Positions 10,710-24,400 of a DNA stretch of 64,000 nt are shown here, piece by piece (position 1 is the first letter of the stretch; each line of letters starts with the position of its first letter). A program made the position numbers and the translations under genes. The notes beneath the pieces were generated by a model. That model was not told the origin of the DNA, searched no databases, and saw only the letters and a list, made by a program, of their open reading frames with translations. The DNA lies in contig NC_045131.1 of the NCBI RefSeq assembly GCF_007655135.1, positions 9,160,001 through 9,224,000 of the forward strand, written 5' to 3'. The stretch is from Punica granatum (Eukaryota; Streptophyta; Magnoliopsida; Myrtales; Lythraceae).

Positions 10710-13700
10710 TTTTATTTATGAATAAACTTTTTGTCTAGTGAACTAAAGCGAATATATACAATTTCGTGTAAGTTATAGCCCGAAACTCGATACGGCTCTG
10801 TCACACAATCTCTATCTCGGTTTAGTCTTGACATGTTGTGATTCGATTCCATTGCAAGCTTCCTTGATTGAGCAACGTGCCCTTCACCTTCACGACCCCA
10901 ACAAGTGCGGGCTCCGCGAGCCTACTTGCATATAAACTCCAAAACTTTGCCCAATAATGCAATTGGGCCCCAAACATCATTAATTTGTTTGGCTGCATTT
11001 CACGACGATAAATCATGTCTCTAGATACCACAAACAAAATGTAAGGGGAAAAATGAGGTAGTAAACCCAACTTAGCCTGTCACTAAACAAGATGCAGGAT
11101 ATTCCTTTCTAAAGTGGACAACACCGACCGTTCTTAGTAATCTAAATTGACTGGTTGATGGATATCTGCTGCAATATATGGGAGCGTCTATGCACTAATA
11201 TAGTTGATATTATTTTATATATAAAAAGGATCGATAGTCAATGGCATTGATATCTTCTTATTCGTTAGCTTATACTGTTTACTTCCCTGGTTCATAATAG
11301 GTTATTTTGCTCCAAGAATTTCTTTTTAAACATGCAACATACAGTTAATGGCTTGCTAGATAGACTAATTTGTGTTGTTTGAGTTTGCAAATTCTCATCC
11401 GATTTCTCACGGTTTAGATCATTTGCTGTTATGAGATATTGTTGGACACTCCATTCCTTGCTTTTGCATTGCTTTTGGGTGAATTGCTTTTGCATTACTT
11501 AGTTTCTAGTTTTTCGGTTTGGGAGTCATTTTCTCTCATACAAAAAAAATATATATATATATAATAGCAACAATAAGAATGCCTGTTCATTCATTTATAT
11601 ATATACGTGTGTGTGTGTGCATAGAGCAAAGTACTTGTGTTATGTGCTGAAAATTATATCGAAAATAAAAAAAGTACAGATATTTTTTTTTAAAAAAAGC
11701 TTTAATTAGATTATAGATGAACTACTTTAGATAAAATATAGAATTATTATTGAGCAATGAAGAGAGATTTTAACGTCAAAAATTGGGAGATAGAATGGAG
11801 AAAAGATATATAGGGGATGAGAAACAAAGGAAAAGGGAGTGAATAGGAGAGTGAGTAGTTATAATCGAAAATTTACGCCTTCATCCGGTAGTCAAGAGGT
11901 TTCAGGTTCAACATTTAATAGGATTACCCGTACATCTTTATTAGGTATTAGGTTTTTTTTACCCGTGCGTTGCATGGGAATTTTACAACAAATATATTTT
12001 TATATTATTCAAACTTAATTGTTTTAGTTAAATTTCAAAATTTTCATGAAAAACTATTCCTTATTTCTATAATATATAATATATACTAATTATATCCAAA
12101 TAACTTTAAAATTTTTGACCAATTCAAATATTACAAATATATTAATGAAGTAGAAGAAAATGGGATGTAATATTTTCAAAATTATTAATTTTCCAATTAG
12201 ATAAAATATTAGTAGATATAACTTTTTTCATCACACTTGCTTTCTTGTTATCTTTTATTATCGTGGGTAACAACTTGATCTCTTTGTTGTACTCTATAAT
12301 ATTATCTTAATTGGGATTTCTGATGAGTCATCAAAAAAAATTTTGAGGACAAATTTTTATTTTTTCATAAAATTACTATTTATTGTGCTATTCTTATACA
12401 AATCTCATATATTAAATTTCGTGAATTTGAATAATTTTAGCTAGAATAAATCAATTATTTCCATGAGAGATTTACTTAATTGAGTTTTATAAGATTTGCA
12501 ATAGTTTTAAGACATTATTCAGTAAAGTTTAAATTCATATAATTATAAATTTTCTTTATTTTTGTAAGATTATAAATATTTATTGAAATAACAATGATGA
12601 TTCGAATTAATGTATTCTTCATTTTCGTATTTGCTACTATTATTTATAATAATATATATTACTAATTAATTTTTATTTAGCATATTAATCTATGAATTAC
12701 AATACATTTACTATTATACATTTATTATACAACATTGGATGTAAAATTTATATTAAATTGACATTGGTATTGATCGTAAAAATACTATTATGAGACCATT
12801 TAATGCAAACAATTGGTACACTTTATCTTTTATAGTCAATTTATTAGTATTCGGAGGTGGAAATTAATATTTTTTTAATATCATATTTAACAATTTAAAG
12901 TATTGATCGTAATTTATTTCTCTCTCTCTATATATATATAATTATAAAAGCCTGAACGATAAGTTGGACAATGCCACGTAGGACGTAGGTAGCTCATGGT
13001 TGAGTGACTCTTGAAGTTTCTACTAATCACGAGGCGAAAAATGGCTTAGTATTATTGAGCCACATCATTATCATGGAATTCTAAAAGATCTTCAATTATT
13101 GAAGATGAAATGTCATCTAATATAGTCTTAAGAATAAGATTTAAAAATAATAATAATTTATTTATATGCATTCTTATCATATTCACATTAACAAAGCACA
13201 AATTTTCATACTATACGAACTACGAAAATCTATTTTTTTAAGAATAAAATATTTAGTTAATTATTTTGTAGCGCATCATCAACCTCTTTAAGAACCAAAA
13301 TTAATAACTTTAATTGAAATAGGATTAATAAAAAATAAATCATGGCTAAATATTAACTTTTTTATAACCAACTCTGTTAATGTAATCATGGACGAATCTT
13401 TGTTATTTGTGAACATTTTATATCATCTATAAGCTTATGCCATAAGTGATCAGTCATCTTTTCAATACTATGCGCAGGCCCTTCATCTAATATAATATAT
13501 TTTCGCTGAGATATATTGACCATAAAACATATATACACTATAATCTATTAATTGTAGTCAAGTTTATCTATCGATATGTACATATATATGAATGAAGTTA
13601 GTTAAAATTTGTATAATTTAAATTAAAATGAGTAAATTATTTTCATGACAAATCAAAGTATATTTATTTTAATCAAATCTCATACAATTATTTAAGTTTT

Positions 13701-13799
13701 GAGGATAATTTTGAAAAAAAATTAATTTTTAAATATTTTGGTATATATGTGAGTTAATTGTATATATATTTACGATTACTTCACTCTTTGTTTGCATTT

Positions 13800-14122
13800 A
13801 ATTCATGTAAATATATCATTAATATAGTATTTATTTTATTTTTGAGATAGTATTTTTAATTTAGAATATTATTTATTACCTTACAATATTTATAAAATTA
13901 CATTTCTAACTTTATTTAATTTGTGGGATACAACTTCATATATATATATATAGATAGATAATTCATGTAAATATATTATTAATATAGTATTTATTTTTTT
14001 GAGATAATATTTTTTAATTAATAATATTATTTACACATTTACCTTTATGACCTTACAATATTTATAAAATTATATTTATAACCCTACTTAATGTGTGGGA
14101 TACAACTTTATATATATATTAA
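13800..14122 (+). repeat. tandem duplication of a ~155 bp AT-rich unit
   Basis: 13800-13951 and 13961-14122 share the same order of blocks: AATTCATGTAAATATAT, AATATAGTATTTATTT, CCTTACAATATTTATAAAAT and GTGGGATACAACTT followed by a TA run. Differences are scattered substitutions and short indels. No coding content. Confidence 0.8.
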
Positions 14123-15889
14123 GATTTTTTATTCATTGTGCTAGGCATGAGCCTCTCTTATAATTGAAAAAGAAATTTGCATTATGAATTGTTTTTAAAA
14201 TAAAAGAGTGAGACCAATCTGCCTTATAATAATGTAGAGAAGAGAAAAAAAAAGATGCAGTGTAGTTTTGTACGTCTTCGCATATAATTAAAAGTTTCTA
14301 AGTTTGATACTCGTTGAGGGATCACCTTTGTTATTTTATTAGTTATTATAATTTTTATTCCATTGTATTAGAGTCATGTACTTCTCTTGGAAACGAAATT
14401 ATTTAAAAAAAAAACTAAAGAAGAGGGGAAGGGAAGGAATACATATTCTTGCATTTTGCTGCTTTTTTTCTTTTGGGGCAAAAAATTTGTGGAATAATAT
14501 TAAGGAGTCAATTCCCTGGGCCGGGCTGGGCCCACTTAGGAAATTTCCTCGGGTTATGGGACTTCCCCTCCCCTCGTTTCCGTGACGCTTCGTGCATCAA
14601 TGAAAAAGTGCCGACCACACTTTTGTGCTGACGTATATATCTATATATTTAATTATATCTAAATATACATCGATATATTTATATGCTTTCATTAAGAGAG
14701 AGCAATTTTCTTTTTTCAAATTTTTAAAATTTCAATATATATATGTATATAAATATAAAAAATTATCCTTTATAAACTTTATCGATCAATCATAAATTGA
14801 TAAATTCGGAAATATATTCATTTAATGCAATTTTTTTTAAAAAAAATTGTCTTTCAGAATTTCTATCTGCTCTTCTCTCCCTTTCTTTACACTTCGTTTG
14901 TATTTTTACTCTTTTTTCGGAAGGGTAATTTTCCTGTGTAATCTTTCTCAAAAGCAAACTAATATCAAAAGTTCAATATTAATTGCGTAATCAACGTTTA
15001 CGATAAATTACTCAATGATTTTCGCCAGTAACCTATAATAATATACACACATATTATTTTAATAAGATCTTTAGAACTACATGTAATATACTCGTATATT
15101 ACGGGTACATATAAAGATTATTTATGATAGTACACACTATATGCAGCATAATTTTTTTCTGTTTCTTTTATTTTATTATTTTATTTATTAAGTTTGCATA
15201 GACCTAACGTGTGTGTGTATATATGTGACACGATATATTATGCAAATGTATGTGTAATAATTGTTTAAAATTAGAAATTCATTTTTGCCTATATTCCTAA
15301 TATTTGATCAAATTCGCGTACCCTATACCGCATGAAATTACCACGAACAATTTCCATTGAGATATGAAGGAGAAATTATACTTGTATTTTTTGTATGAGA
15401 TTCACAAAGCGATAGTTACAATATCATGTACTAAAAAGTGTCATTTTGGATGATAATTTCTTAATAAACACATATGCGTGCAGTTATATATATATATATA
15501 TATATCGAAAAGAGCATTATAATGGGTTGGACGGTTTTATACCAGACAAACAGATAATTACACACACGCATATATAAAATCTCATTAACTTCTATTGGTG
15601 CGTGTCGGAGTCATCAAATGAGACGTCATGTCCAACTGATTAAAGGGAAAAACAAATAATCAAATGAAAAAGAAGTCTTAATCATATAATTATTATGGAA
15701 GAGGAGGGGGCAAACCTAACATTCTCTCCGATGGGATAATTCCCTGTCAATTATCGATTCCCATCCTGTGAAGAAAACAAACATTCAGAGACATATGGTT
15801 AGTCTGAAAAACAAACCTCATTGCCCGTGTCTCAACGTTTCTACCGTTCACGTTAAATCAATCGAAAATGGTAATTCGTGGCACGAGTC

Positions 15890-16400
15890 GCAGAGCTGCA
15901 ACTGCAAGCGGCCCGATAAAATATATATGACGTCCTGATTGCAACAAAGTCATATAACTTGGGCATTATTGAGCTGATGGACATCACAAGGAGGCCCCAT
16001 GGAACCAATTTTTACTGCTGCATATAATGGTTTCAGAATAAGAAGATTGAAACAAGGCAAAATATGTTGATACAAAGACGTGTTTTTAACAAAGAACAAT
16101 CCAATCGCTTGTATCTCGGCACGCTCTCTAGATTCGGGTTAAGATTAAATAGACAGAGAAATTCATTGCTTGTATGGTAGGTGAGAGTTAAAACTGCAAA
16201 CGATTCAATAAAATAAGACGTCCCCATTGGGGCAAGTTCTATTTCGGACATCATCGTATTGATTGATGAACATCATAAAGAGGCCCCCACGTAACCTCTT
16301 CTTATAGTTGCTGATGAATATAAGGTTCGGGGCAAAAAAGGAAGATTAAAGGAAGGCATAATGACAACAATATTGTGCCTTTGGACTAAAGAAAAGGCAA
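15890..16400 (+). repeat. diverged direct duplication (~210 bp units)
   Basis: About 15890-16095 and 16185-16400 share a series of collinear words: AACTGCAA, GACGTCC, TGATGGACATCA or TGATGAACATCA, AGGCCCC, TTGCTG or CTGCTG before CATATAA, and AAGATTGAAACAAGGCA or AAGATTAAAGGAAGGCA. Identity is moderate, so this is an old duplication. Confidence 0.6.
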
Positions 16401-18465
16401 GGACGCGACCAAATATATGTTCCCTTCTTTCCCTCGAAGTAACCCTTTGCGGTTAAGTAAATGTTAAGGAATTGGGTAATATCTTTGTAAGTAATTCAAC
16501 AAATATATCAAAGACAGTATAATATAACGGAGCACGATTTCGTATAGTAATCAAAATATTTCAAGTTCGACACTCGCTGTATAATATATTAGTTCGTTCC
16601 CTTTATTAATTATTATAATTTTTTATATTTAAACTTGCATTTACATAAAATTAGAACAACTAACGGTGAGAAATAAGTTGTCATGATAGGGATATTTTTA
16701 CTAGACATGATTTTCATTGACTTGCTATTCAACGAACGGTTCTTCACCTCGTTATTTGAGCAAAGTGGCTAATTTTTATTCGATGAGATCGTCTCGTTGC
16801 GCGAGTCATGTCAACAAATCATTTCATACTATTCCAAGTTTTGCTGAAAATTAGCATTCTATCTTGCCAACGAGCCATGACTATTAGGTGAGGTCTCCCA
16901 TTCCATAGTCGGACATTTTTGACTGGGGCCCTCGTTTTATTTTCAGTTATTGGTCGATGATTAATTGGGCGCTTTATCGGAATTTAATTTTGTAATTTTA
17001 CAAAAAAATAAAATCTGAAATTTTGTACTTTTACAAAAATAAAATCCTGAATTTAGAGGCATATGCTTCGGAATATACTACTGATTCCGCATGACCCACC
17101 AGGGACGTGGGCTTCTATTTATTTTTGCGAAAATTCTTTCCGCATGATTCGGAAGTGAAACTAATCCCCACCAATATAATTCCGATCAAGTTTATTTATC
17201 AAGAAGTAAAACTCATATAGCATTAATTTTTTTACATTTACAAAAATTCAAATTTGATACTTTATTTAAATATTGATATTGGTGGGCCCACACAATTTAC
17301 AATCTAGTATTTCTACTATTAGATCTCCTCCAGCTATGAATTCAAGTTGTAAATGGAGTTTAAGTATAAGCCTCTTGCAAATCCAATGATACATCTATAA
17401 GCCGCTATCTTTGCGCTTCGACTTTCGAGGATGAGCTGCCTATGGCCAAAAGCAGATGAACCTAAATAGTCGAGTTAATAGTATATTTTTTTTAAGAGTA
17501 AAATCGGTTATTAATATATATGAAGATTTTTCAATGTAGAATTACGAACGGATAATTACTTAAAATTGAAGTATTTCCCCAGCTATTGCATCTATAGATA
17601 GATTGATGGGCATGGTCGAATAGTCAGTGTCTCCATTTCACTCGTCTGTAAACTTTACATTGTACCGAATACAGAGGCGCGACCTTTTATCGATTCACAA
17701 ACTAATAATGCGCCATTCAGCAGGCTATGATCATCGACAAAGAGAAGAAAGCACGGGTTTCACACCTGACTCTACGTCCATAGGCCATTTTAATTTGTAC
17801 TCAATCCACAACAGTTTTAACTCGGGGTCAGTCGGCATTTGCTCCTTAGCCTACGGGATATTAGCAGCCGTTTCCAGCTACTGTTCCCCTCCCAAGGGGC
17901 ACATCTAATTTATTGACCAATCGTATATGCTAATCTAATAGTCTCGTCTCGAGTCTTAGCATTGTTACGTAGTACGATGGACCATGAAATACTTGATTGT
18001 GGCGGGCCGAATACGTTAAACTAAGAAACTGATTGGCTAACTCCCAATTCCCCAACTCATCACATTTTTTTTTTATTTTAAATTTTTTAATAAATATAAA
18101 ATAATTATCTTTCCGATGTAAATATTCCCCAAAAATATTTTTTAGTGGGAGTTTTTTTTTTATCGGATGGATAAATAACAGTTCTTTTAATAATAAATAA
18201 ATAAATAAATAACAAAAAAGGGAAGAAAAAGAAAAAGAAATTTTGCTACTTTGCTTTGGTTTCTCCTGTCAGGGAAGGAACCTTTCCAAATGTCAGAGCG
18301 GCTCCTAACAACAGCATTGTCCCCTCCTTCCTCTGCCACCTCCTCCCTTCACCTCCTCCGCGCACCATAGCTGCTGCTTCTTCTTCATATTCCTTACTCT
18401 CTCGCCGAAGGGTTTTGGGGTTCATCGCCGGTGGTGAGCTGGGCTGAAGTTCTCTGGCCGGAAAA

Positions 18466-21400
18466 ATGGGAGCTTTCCGGCGACAGCTGAAGGCGATGCT
18501 CAGGAAGAACTGGCTCCTCAAGACCCGTCACCCCTTTGCCACCGCCGCCGAGGTCCGACTCTCCCCTTCTCTCTATTATGTTAAGCATTCTGTCTGTGTA
18601 GGTTGATCATGGAGATTATAGCTCAGAATCATCGTCAACTGTAACGGCGACTTGTCAAATGTGAATGTCGGTTCAGAGTCAGGAAGTAATATGCATATTC
18701 ACCGATTACAAAGTCTTTCTTGTTGTGAATCTTGTCTGTTCCTATAAAATACATTGAATTTGATTGCGTTGGAGCTAAAGGCGTGGTGTTGATGAGCAGG
18801 GCATGGTTCAATAGTTGCTTGTATTTCGTTTCGTGGTACTGTTCTATAGAAGGTGATGTCAAATTGTTTCTTTCCCATGGCAGATTTTGCTCCCATCGAT
18901 CGTCATGTTGCTGTTGATAGCGGTTAGAACTCGGGTAGATACACAGATTCACCCAGCTCAACCGTAAGTCCTTATACTTGCTCATCTTGTAGATGAAGAA
19001 GCAGCTGCATTTATACTTTGAACTGGGAGCAATTTTTGCCGATGCATTTCTGTGCACAATTTAGTAAAGTTGCAGAAGAGTTTGGTGCACTTATGGATGG
19101 TTCATAATCATATAAGTCGATGAAGTATGTTCTGGTACTTGAAAGGCTTTCACGGATGGAAAGAATTTGGAATGCCATGCCACTAAGACTGGGAGGGAAA
19201 AAAACCATTAATTTGTGCTTTTCTTTGCACTCACTGGATAGTGGTCTATGTCTCCTGGTCTTTCGATTCTGTTCCTTTTCCAGCATGAAGCTGATGTACA
19301 CCATTGTACTCGGTGGATTTTCACTTGCACATGAACAAAATCTTCATTTCATATGAAAAGAACGAATCCCTGCCATCAGTCATAATTGGGAGAACTATCC
19401 TTGGAGCATATAGTGCATGATGCGGAAAGAATGAATACCAGTAGCTGCCAGAAAGGGTTTCTTCCTGGTGCTGTTGCTGTATACGGACAGTCAAAGCAAA
19501 AACTTTTGCTGCTAATTTGTGTGAAATATTTCAGAATTGCATTGTCGTCCCAATTAGATGATTGATTGTAATTTAAATCTGATGGATGCTGAAGCTTTTT
19601 CTCTGGATATATGTCCAGGTACATTCAGAAAGACATGTTTGTGGAAGTTGGTAAAGGAATATCCCCTAATTTTCAGGAAGTTTTGGAATTGTTATATGCA
19701 AAAGGAGAATTTTTGGCCTTTGCTCCAGATACAAAAGAGACAACAGAGATGATTAAATGGATTTCCTTGAAATTTCCATTGCTGAAGGTACCACCCATCT
19801 ATATATTTCTTTGGTTTATTATTATGCTCGCAATCCATTGTCTCGAGGTGATGCGAAAGGTCTTTTTACCTCGATTAAAGCAAGTTAGCCGAATCTCATT
19901 TTGAATGTACAGTTTGTCAGTAAAGTTTACAAAGATGAGCTGGAGCTGGAGACATACATACTTTCTGACTTTTATGGATCATGCAGCCAAGCCAAGTAAG
20001 TTATATATGGTTTAGTGATTTAGAGATAGAGCAGGTTGATCCATTGGGAACTAGTTTCTGGTAAAGTTTTCCATTTATACAATCATTTTGCATAATGATA
20101 CAGTATCCTGTTATCTCATTGTATTACGCTTATAGGGAGTAATAGACCTTGGAGTCTAGAATGAAGCCTCTTTCTGTGTCTAAACTAGTTTCCATTCTTC
20201 TGATAATTGAATATTGTACTACAAAATGCTCCAAGTGGTGCCAATGCTTGAAGGATGTACAAAGAAAAATAAACTTCTATAGGATGTTAAACTTATGTTA
20301 GCATTATTGGGCTAATAGGAAACAGCTAATTGCTCAGAAAACATCATCAGATTTAAAAGTAGCAAGATGTAATTCAATTTTATGTTACCAGGTTGAGTTG
20401 TCCAGCATATATTTTTCACTGGAGTGGGAATAATACAGCGAACTCCGATTAGTTTGTTACTTAGAAAAAATCCATGCCCATTTGTTCGAAGCCGTTGTTC
20501 AATTTAATGCTTCTTTGTGGAATATGGACTCTACAAGTTCTATCTGTATCTAAATAAAGGCCTAGAAATGTTGCAAAAGACGGTGGGAGCATGATCTACA
20601 AAATGCTTAGTTCTTTATAGACATATTTCTGTTTTTTATTTGCTCATGTATGATCTGTTTTTTGTTGCGGTGAGAAACCGGTAGATGGGACCCATTAAAT
20701 GATGCTGACCAGAATCTGCTTAATTGACAACTGAGATTTGGCTGGTCTGCATCTAAACTATTATAACGGGAGAAGGTTTTTTTGGTGTAACTTTTACTCT
20801 CCAAAACTACCCATATTAGATATGCTCTTTTTTATGCGAGCAACTAAATTGAGGGCACATTGATAAAATCATACAATAACTGCACACTATAATTTTTTTC
20901 TTGGCGAATAACTGCCCTCTACTTCACATACTTTTTTTTTCTGATTCTCTCTCCTCTCATCTGATCCTAACCTCCCATTTCCGTTCCTCTTTTTTCCTTT
21001 TTCAACGTTTAAATCCTCAATCTGCATATTTAATTTTTTTTAATGAGATCTGAATAAGCAATTTTTTTTGGTAGTGATCTGAATATGTAAATTAGTTTCA
21101 TGTTATAGTTGATATTATCGAAAAATCAATCTCAAGTGGAGAAGATGGAAATGAAAAAGAAAAATCTTTAATTTTTGTTAGTTTTTAAATCAATTATATG
21201 TTTTAATATGTACTCTGCATAGCAAACTTGTGTTATATTATTGTCAAAGTTAACATTTAGGGTACTCTTTTTCCCACTTGCTAGCATCATTTGAAGCTAT
21301 GTCATTTTGTTTTCAAAATGTCTACATGGAATGATGTGCTGCTTAATGCGTGTGATTCTATGAAAACTGACATAGTATTTAGTTAGACTCTTACTTGAGA

Positions 21401-24400
21401 AGTAGGCTGGTATTGGAGGCAATGATACTTAATATACTAATTCCATTATGTAGGAAATGCTCAAACCCCAAAATCAAAGGAGCAGTTGTATTTCATGATC
21501 AAGGCCCTCGGTTGTACGACTACAGTATACGCTTGAACCATACATGGGCTTTCTCGGGGTTCCCTGATGTTAAATCTATCATGGACACAAATGGACCTTT
21601 CCTCAATGACTTAGAATTGGGCGTCAACCCCATACCTACGATGCAGTACAGCTTCAGTGGATTTTTCACTGTACGGTCAGATTATTCCATAACTGCCTTC
21701 TTTTCTGGTGTCTTTTTCATTTCTTAAGGTTTCCAGATTCTTACCAGCAATAAACTTTTCGTTCAGTCTGTTGTTTATCAGTCCAAACATGAATCACTTG
21801 TCTGGGTCCTATGTTCTTCTCTATCTGAACCTGATTTGTACTGAGAAATTATTGTCACTATATAATTCCTACTTTCAGAAGTGGAAGAATCATATCTTCT
21901 ATGTGAAAACCCTCAGATTAGAGATGAATGGAGAAATTGCTTTTTCAGCCCTTGAACTCTGGGATATCATGGCTTCAGTAAAACTTATTTATCAAAAACT
22001 TCTTTTCTTTTTAGAATATTTCCTGCAAAGCCACTAAGCAAATTATGATAATTCAATCATTTGAATTCAGCCTTTGGCAATCATTGATTCTTCTGAACTT
22101 TCTGCAGCTTCAGCAGGTGTTAGATTCATACATAATACTCGCTGCTCAGCAAGTTCAAACTAATGAAGTTTCTGAAAGGGTGGAACCTTTGTCAAAGACA
22201 CATGATAGACCTTCCTCACTGGAGCAGTCATGGATGGAATATGTCCCTTCCAACATAAGGATAGCACCATTTCCAACTCGTGAATATACCGATGATGAGT
22301 TCCAATCGATTGTCAAAAATGTTATGGGAGTATTGTATGTCTGACTTGAATTTTCTCCTATCTTGCCAAAACCAATACTTCTTTTATTTGATTAGTTTGA
22401 TACTGGGATGTGCAGATACCTTTTGGGATTTCTCTATCCAATCTCACGTCTGATCAGCTATTCTGTGTTTGAGAAGGTATTGTAATGCATCATAGTGACA
22501 TTTGCAATTGTTGATTAAGACAAAAGCTGTGCTTCTCTCTTTTTGTTTCTATTGTTTGGAGTCTCTTGACATTCTTAGGCAAGGTTTCTTATATCTTGAT
22601 TGGTAAATTTTCAGGAACAAAAAATAAAAGAAGGTCTCTACATGATGGGACTGAAAGATGGGGTCTTCCATTTATCTTGGTTTATAGCTTATGCTTTCCA
22701 GGTATGATGCCGTTTGAATGTGATTGTTATTTTCCCAAACTCTAAAAGGTAGAAGCTGTGGACATAAGTTAAAAAGTAAAATTTTGAGAAATATGTGGCA
22801 TCTTAGGAGATAGGACTGGGCTCTGGACGTGAATGATGTGCCCTTTCCACTACATAGTACATACATTAATGTGGCTGGAGATACTATATTTGTTAGCATT
22901 CATAGAATTAGTGATGAATTATTCCTTCACCAGGTTTTCTAGATTCTGTTAACAGTATTCATGAGGCTCTCATTTTCTTTACCCTTTTGGATTTGCAGTT
23001 TGCCATCTCTTCAGGGATCATTACAATTTGTAGCATGGGTAGCCTTTTCAAGTACAGCGACGAGTCGGTGGTTTTTGTGTATTTCTTTTCTTTTGGACTC
23101 AGTGCAATCATGATGTCATTTTTGATCTCGACATTCTTCACACGGGCAAAGACAGCTGTTGCAGTTGGTACCCTTTCTTTTCTGGGAGCCTTCTTTCCTT
23201 ACTACACTGTCAATGATCCAGCTGTTCCCATGTAAGTCCTAAGCCAAAAATGACATGCATGTGCGCACCCACATGTACATATTTTTTGTGTGTGCAAGGG
23301 TATATTTTGGACCTTAATATTTTGTGGAATATAATTATTCTAATCTTGCTGCTATTAGGGTATTAAAAATAATTGCCTCTCTGCTTTCACCTACGGCCTT
23401 CGCTCTTGGGTCAATCAATTTTGCTGACTATGAGCGTGCTCATGTTGGGCTCCGTTGGAGCAATATTTGGCGGGTATATTTGCTTAATAATTACTGTGTT
23501 GTTGTGATTAATGTTTCACATTTACATTCTCTTGCCATTTTCAATAAGTTTAATCATTAATACGGAGAGGATGTTGTGGTGCAGGCATCATCTGGTGTGA
23601 ACTTTTTGGTCTGTCTCCTGATGATGTTGCTTGATTCTCTTCTGTACTGTGTAATTGGTCTTTACCTGGATAAGGTAAGTTCCTTCCATGTGACCACTTT
23701 ATCTAGAAGTTATGCTTGTGGAAGGGTTTTGTTGTTCTTGTATTAAATTGGTAAAATTATGGTATTTGATGTCCAAGAAGGGTTCTTAAGTCTGTAGCAG
23801 TCGTCGATAAGAGCTGCCTAAGATATCCAAAGGAATAGATATTTCAATATGCATTGAGTAGAACTTTTAGGTTCAGATTCAATGCAAATGCCTCCTTGAA
23901 TGTGTTCAATGATGAATTTTAATTGAATTTTGTTGGAAAAGGTCTCCTATTTCCCTTTCTACTCGAGGTGTAGTCATGTTGATGCTGTTGAGTGATGAAC
24001 AGTAAAGCATGCCTTTAACAAGCTTAAGCTTTTAGATCAGTTGGTAGGGGACCTTAAAAATTATGGTATCAATGCTCTGCTTCGAGTCTTGATACCCGTG
24101 CATATGTTCCCATTTGATCATATAATTCCATATGTTAAGGCTTCAAACTTATTTGAGCCCACTCGTGAGTGAGAGTGTTATGTAATAATTGCGTTCATCT
24201 TACAAGCTGAAGCATTTAATTAGTTGGCACTGGTCTTTAAAATTCAAAGGCCTAAATACAATCTCATATTTTTTGCTAATAAGAAAATTTACTAGGAATT
24301 TTGAGGTACTCTTCAGTTTAGGAACGTTTTTTCAGATCTTAAAGCTCTTGGTCAATAGGTTGTGACAACTGGGGTGGAAGTGCTCTCATAGATATGTTAG

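Larger units (their letters stand above)
3811..11024 (+). repeat. 1.81 kb tandem repeat, copy 2, split by Copia insertion
   Basis: The second copy of the unit at 2000-3810 is found as 3811-4217 and, after the Copia element, 9622-11024. Removing 4218-9621 and one TTATA restores a unit of about 1810 bp collinear with copy 1. It lacks a short segment (GTGCGCCGCTGC) present in copy 1 near 2050. The right edge is near 11024, where similarity to copy 1 stops. Confidence 0.9.
11025..18465. other. gene-free AT-rich intergenic region and ABCA1 upstream
   Basis: Seven kilobases with no supportable gene. Short ORFs (for example at 11292, 14376 and 17627) lack domains and sit in low-complexity sequence. 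Contents that can be named: a Helitron-like terminus near 11942-11975, a tandem duplication at 13800-14122, a diverged duplication at 15890-16400, TA microsatellites (15487-15505), and A/T homopolymers. The last 250 bases, with a purine-rich stretch at 18195-18240 and a CT-rich stretch at 18300-18400, probably hold the ABCA1 promoter and 5' leader. Confidence 0.6.

Noticed and set aside
14376..14631. Short plus-strand ORFs
   Set aside because: Low-complexity context, no domain, no splice partner or promoter evidence.
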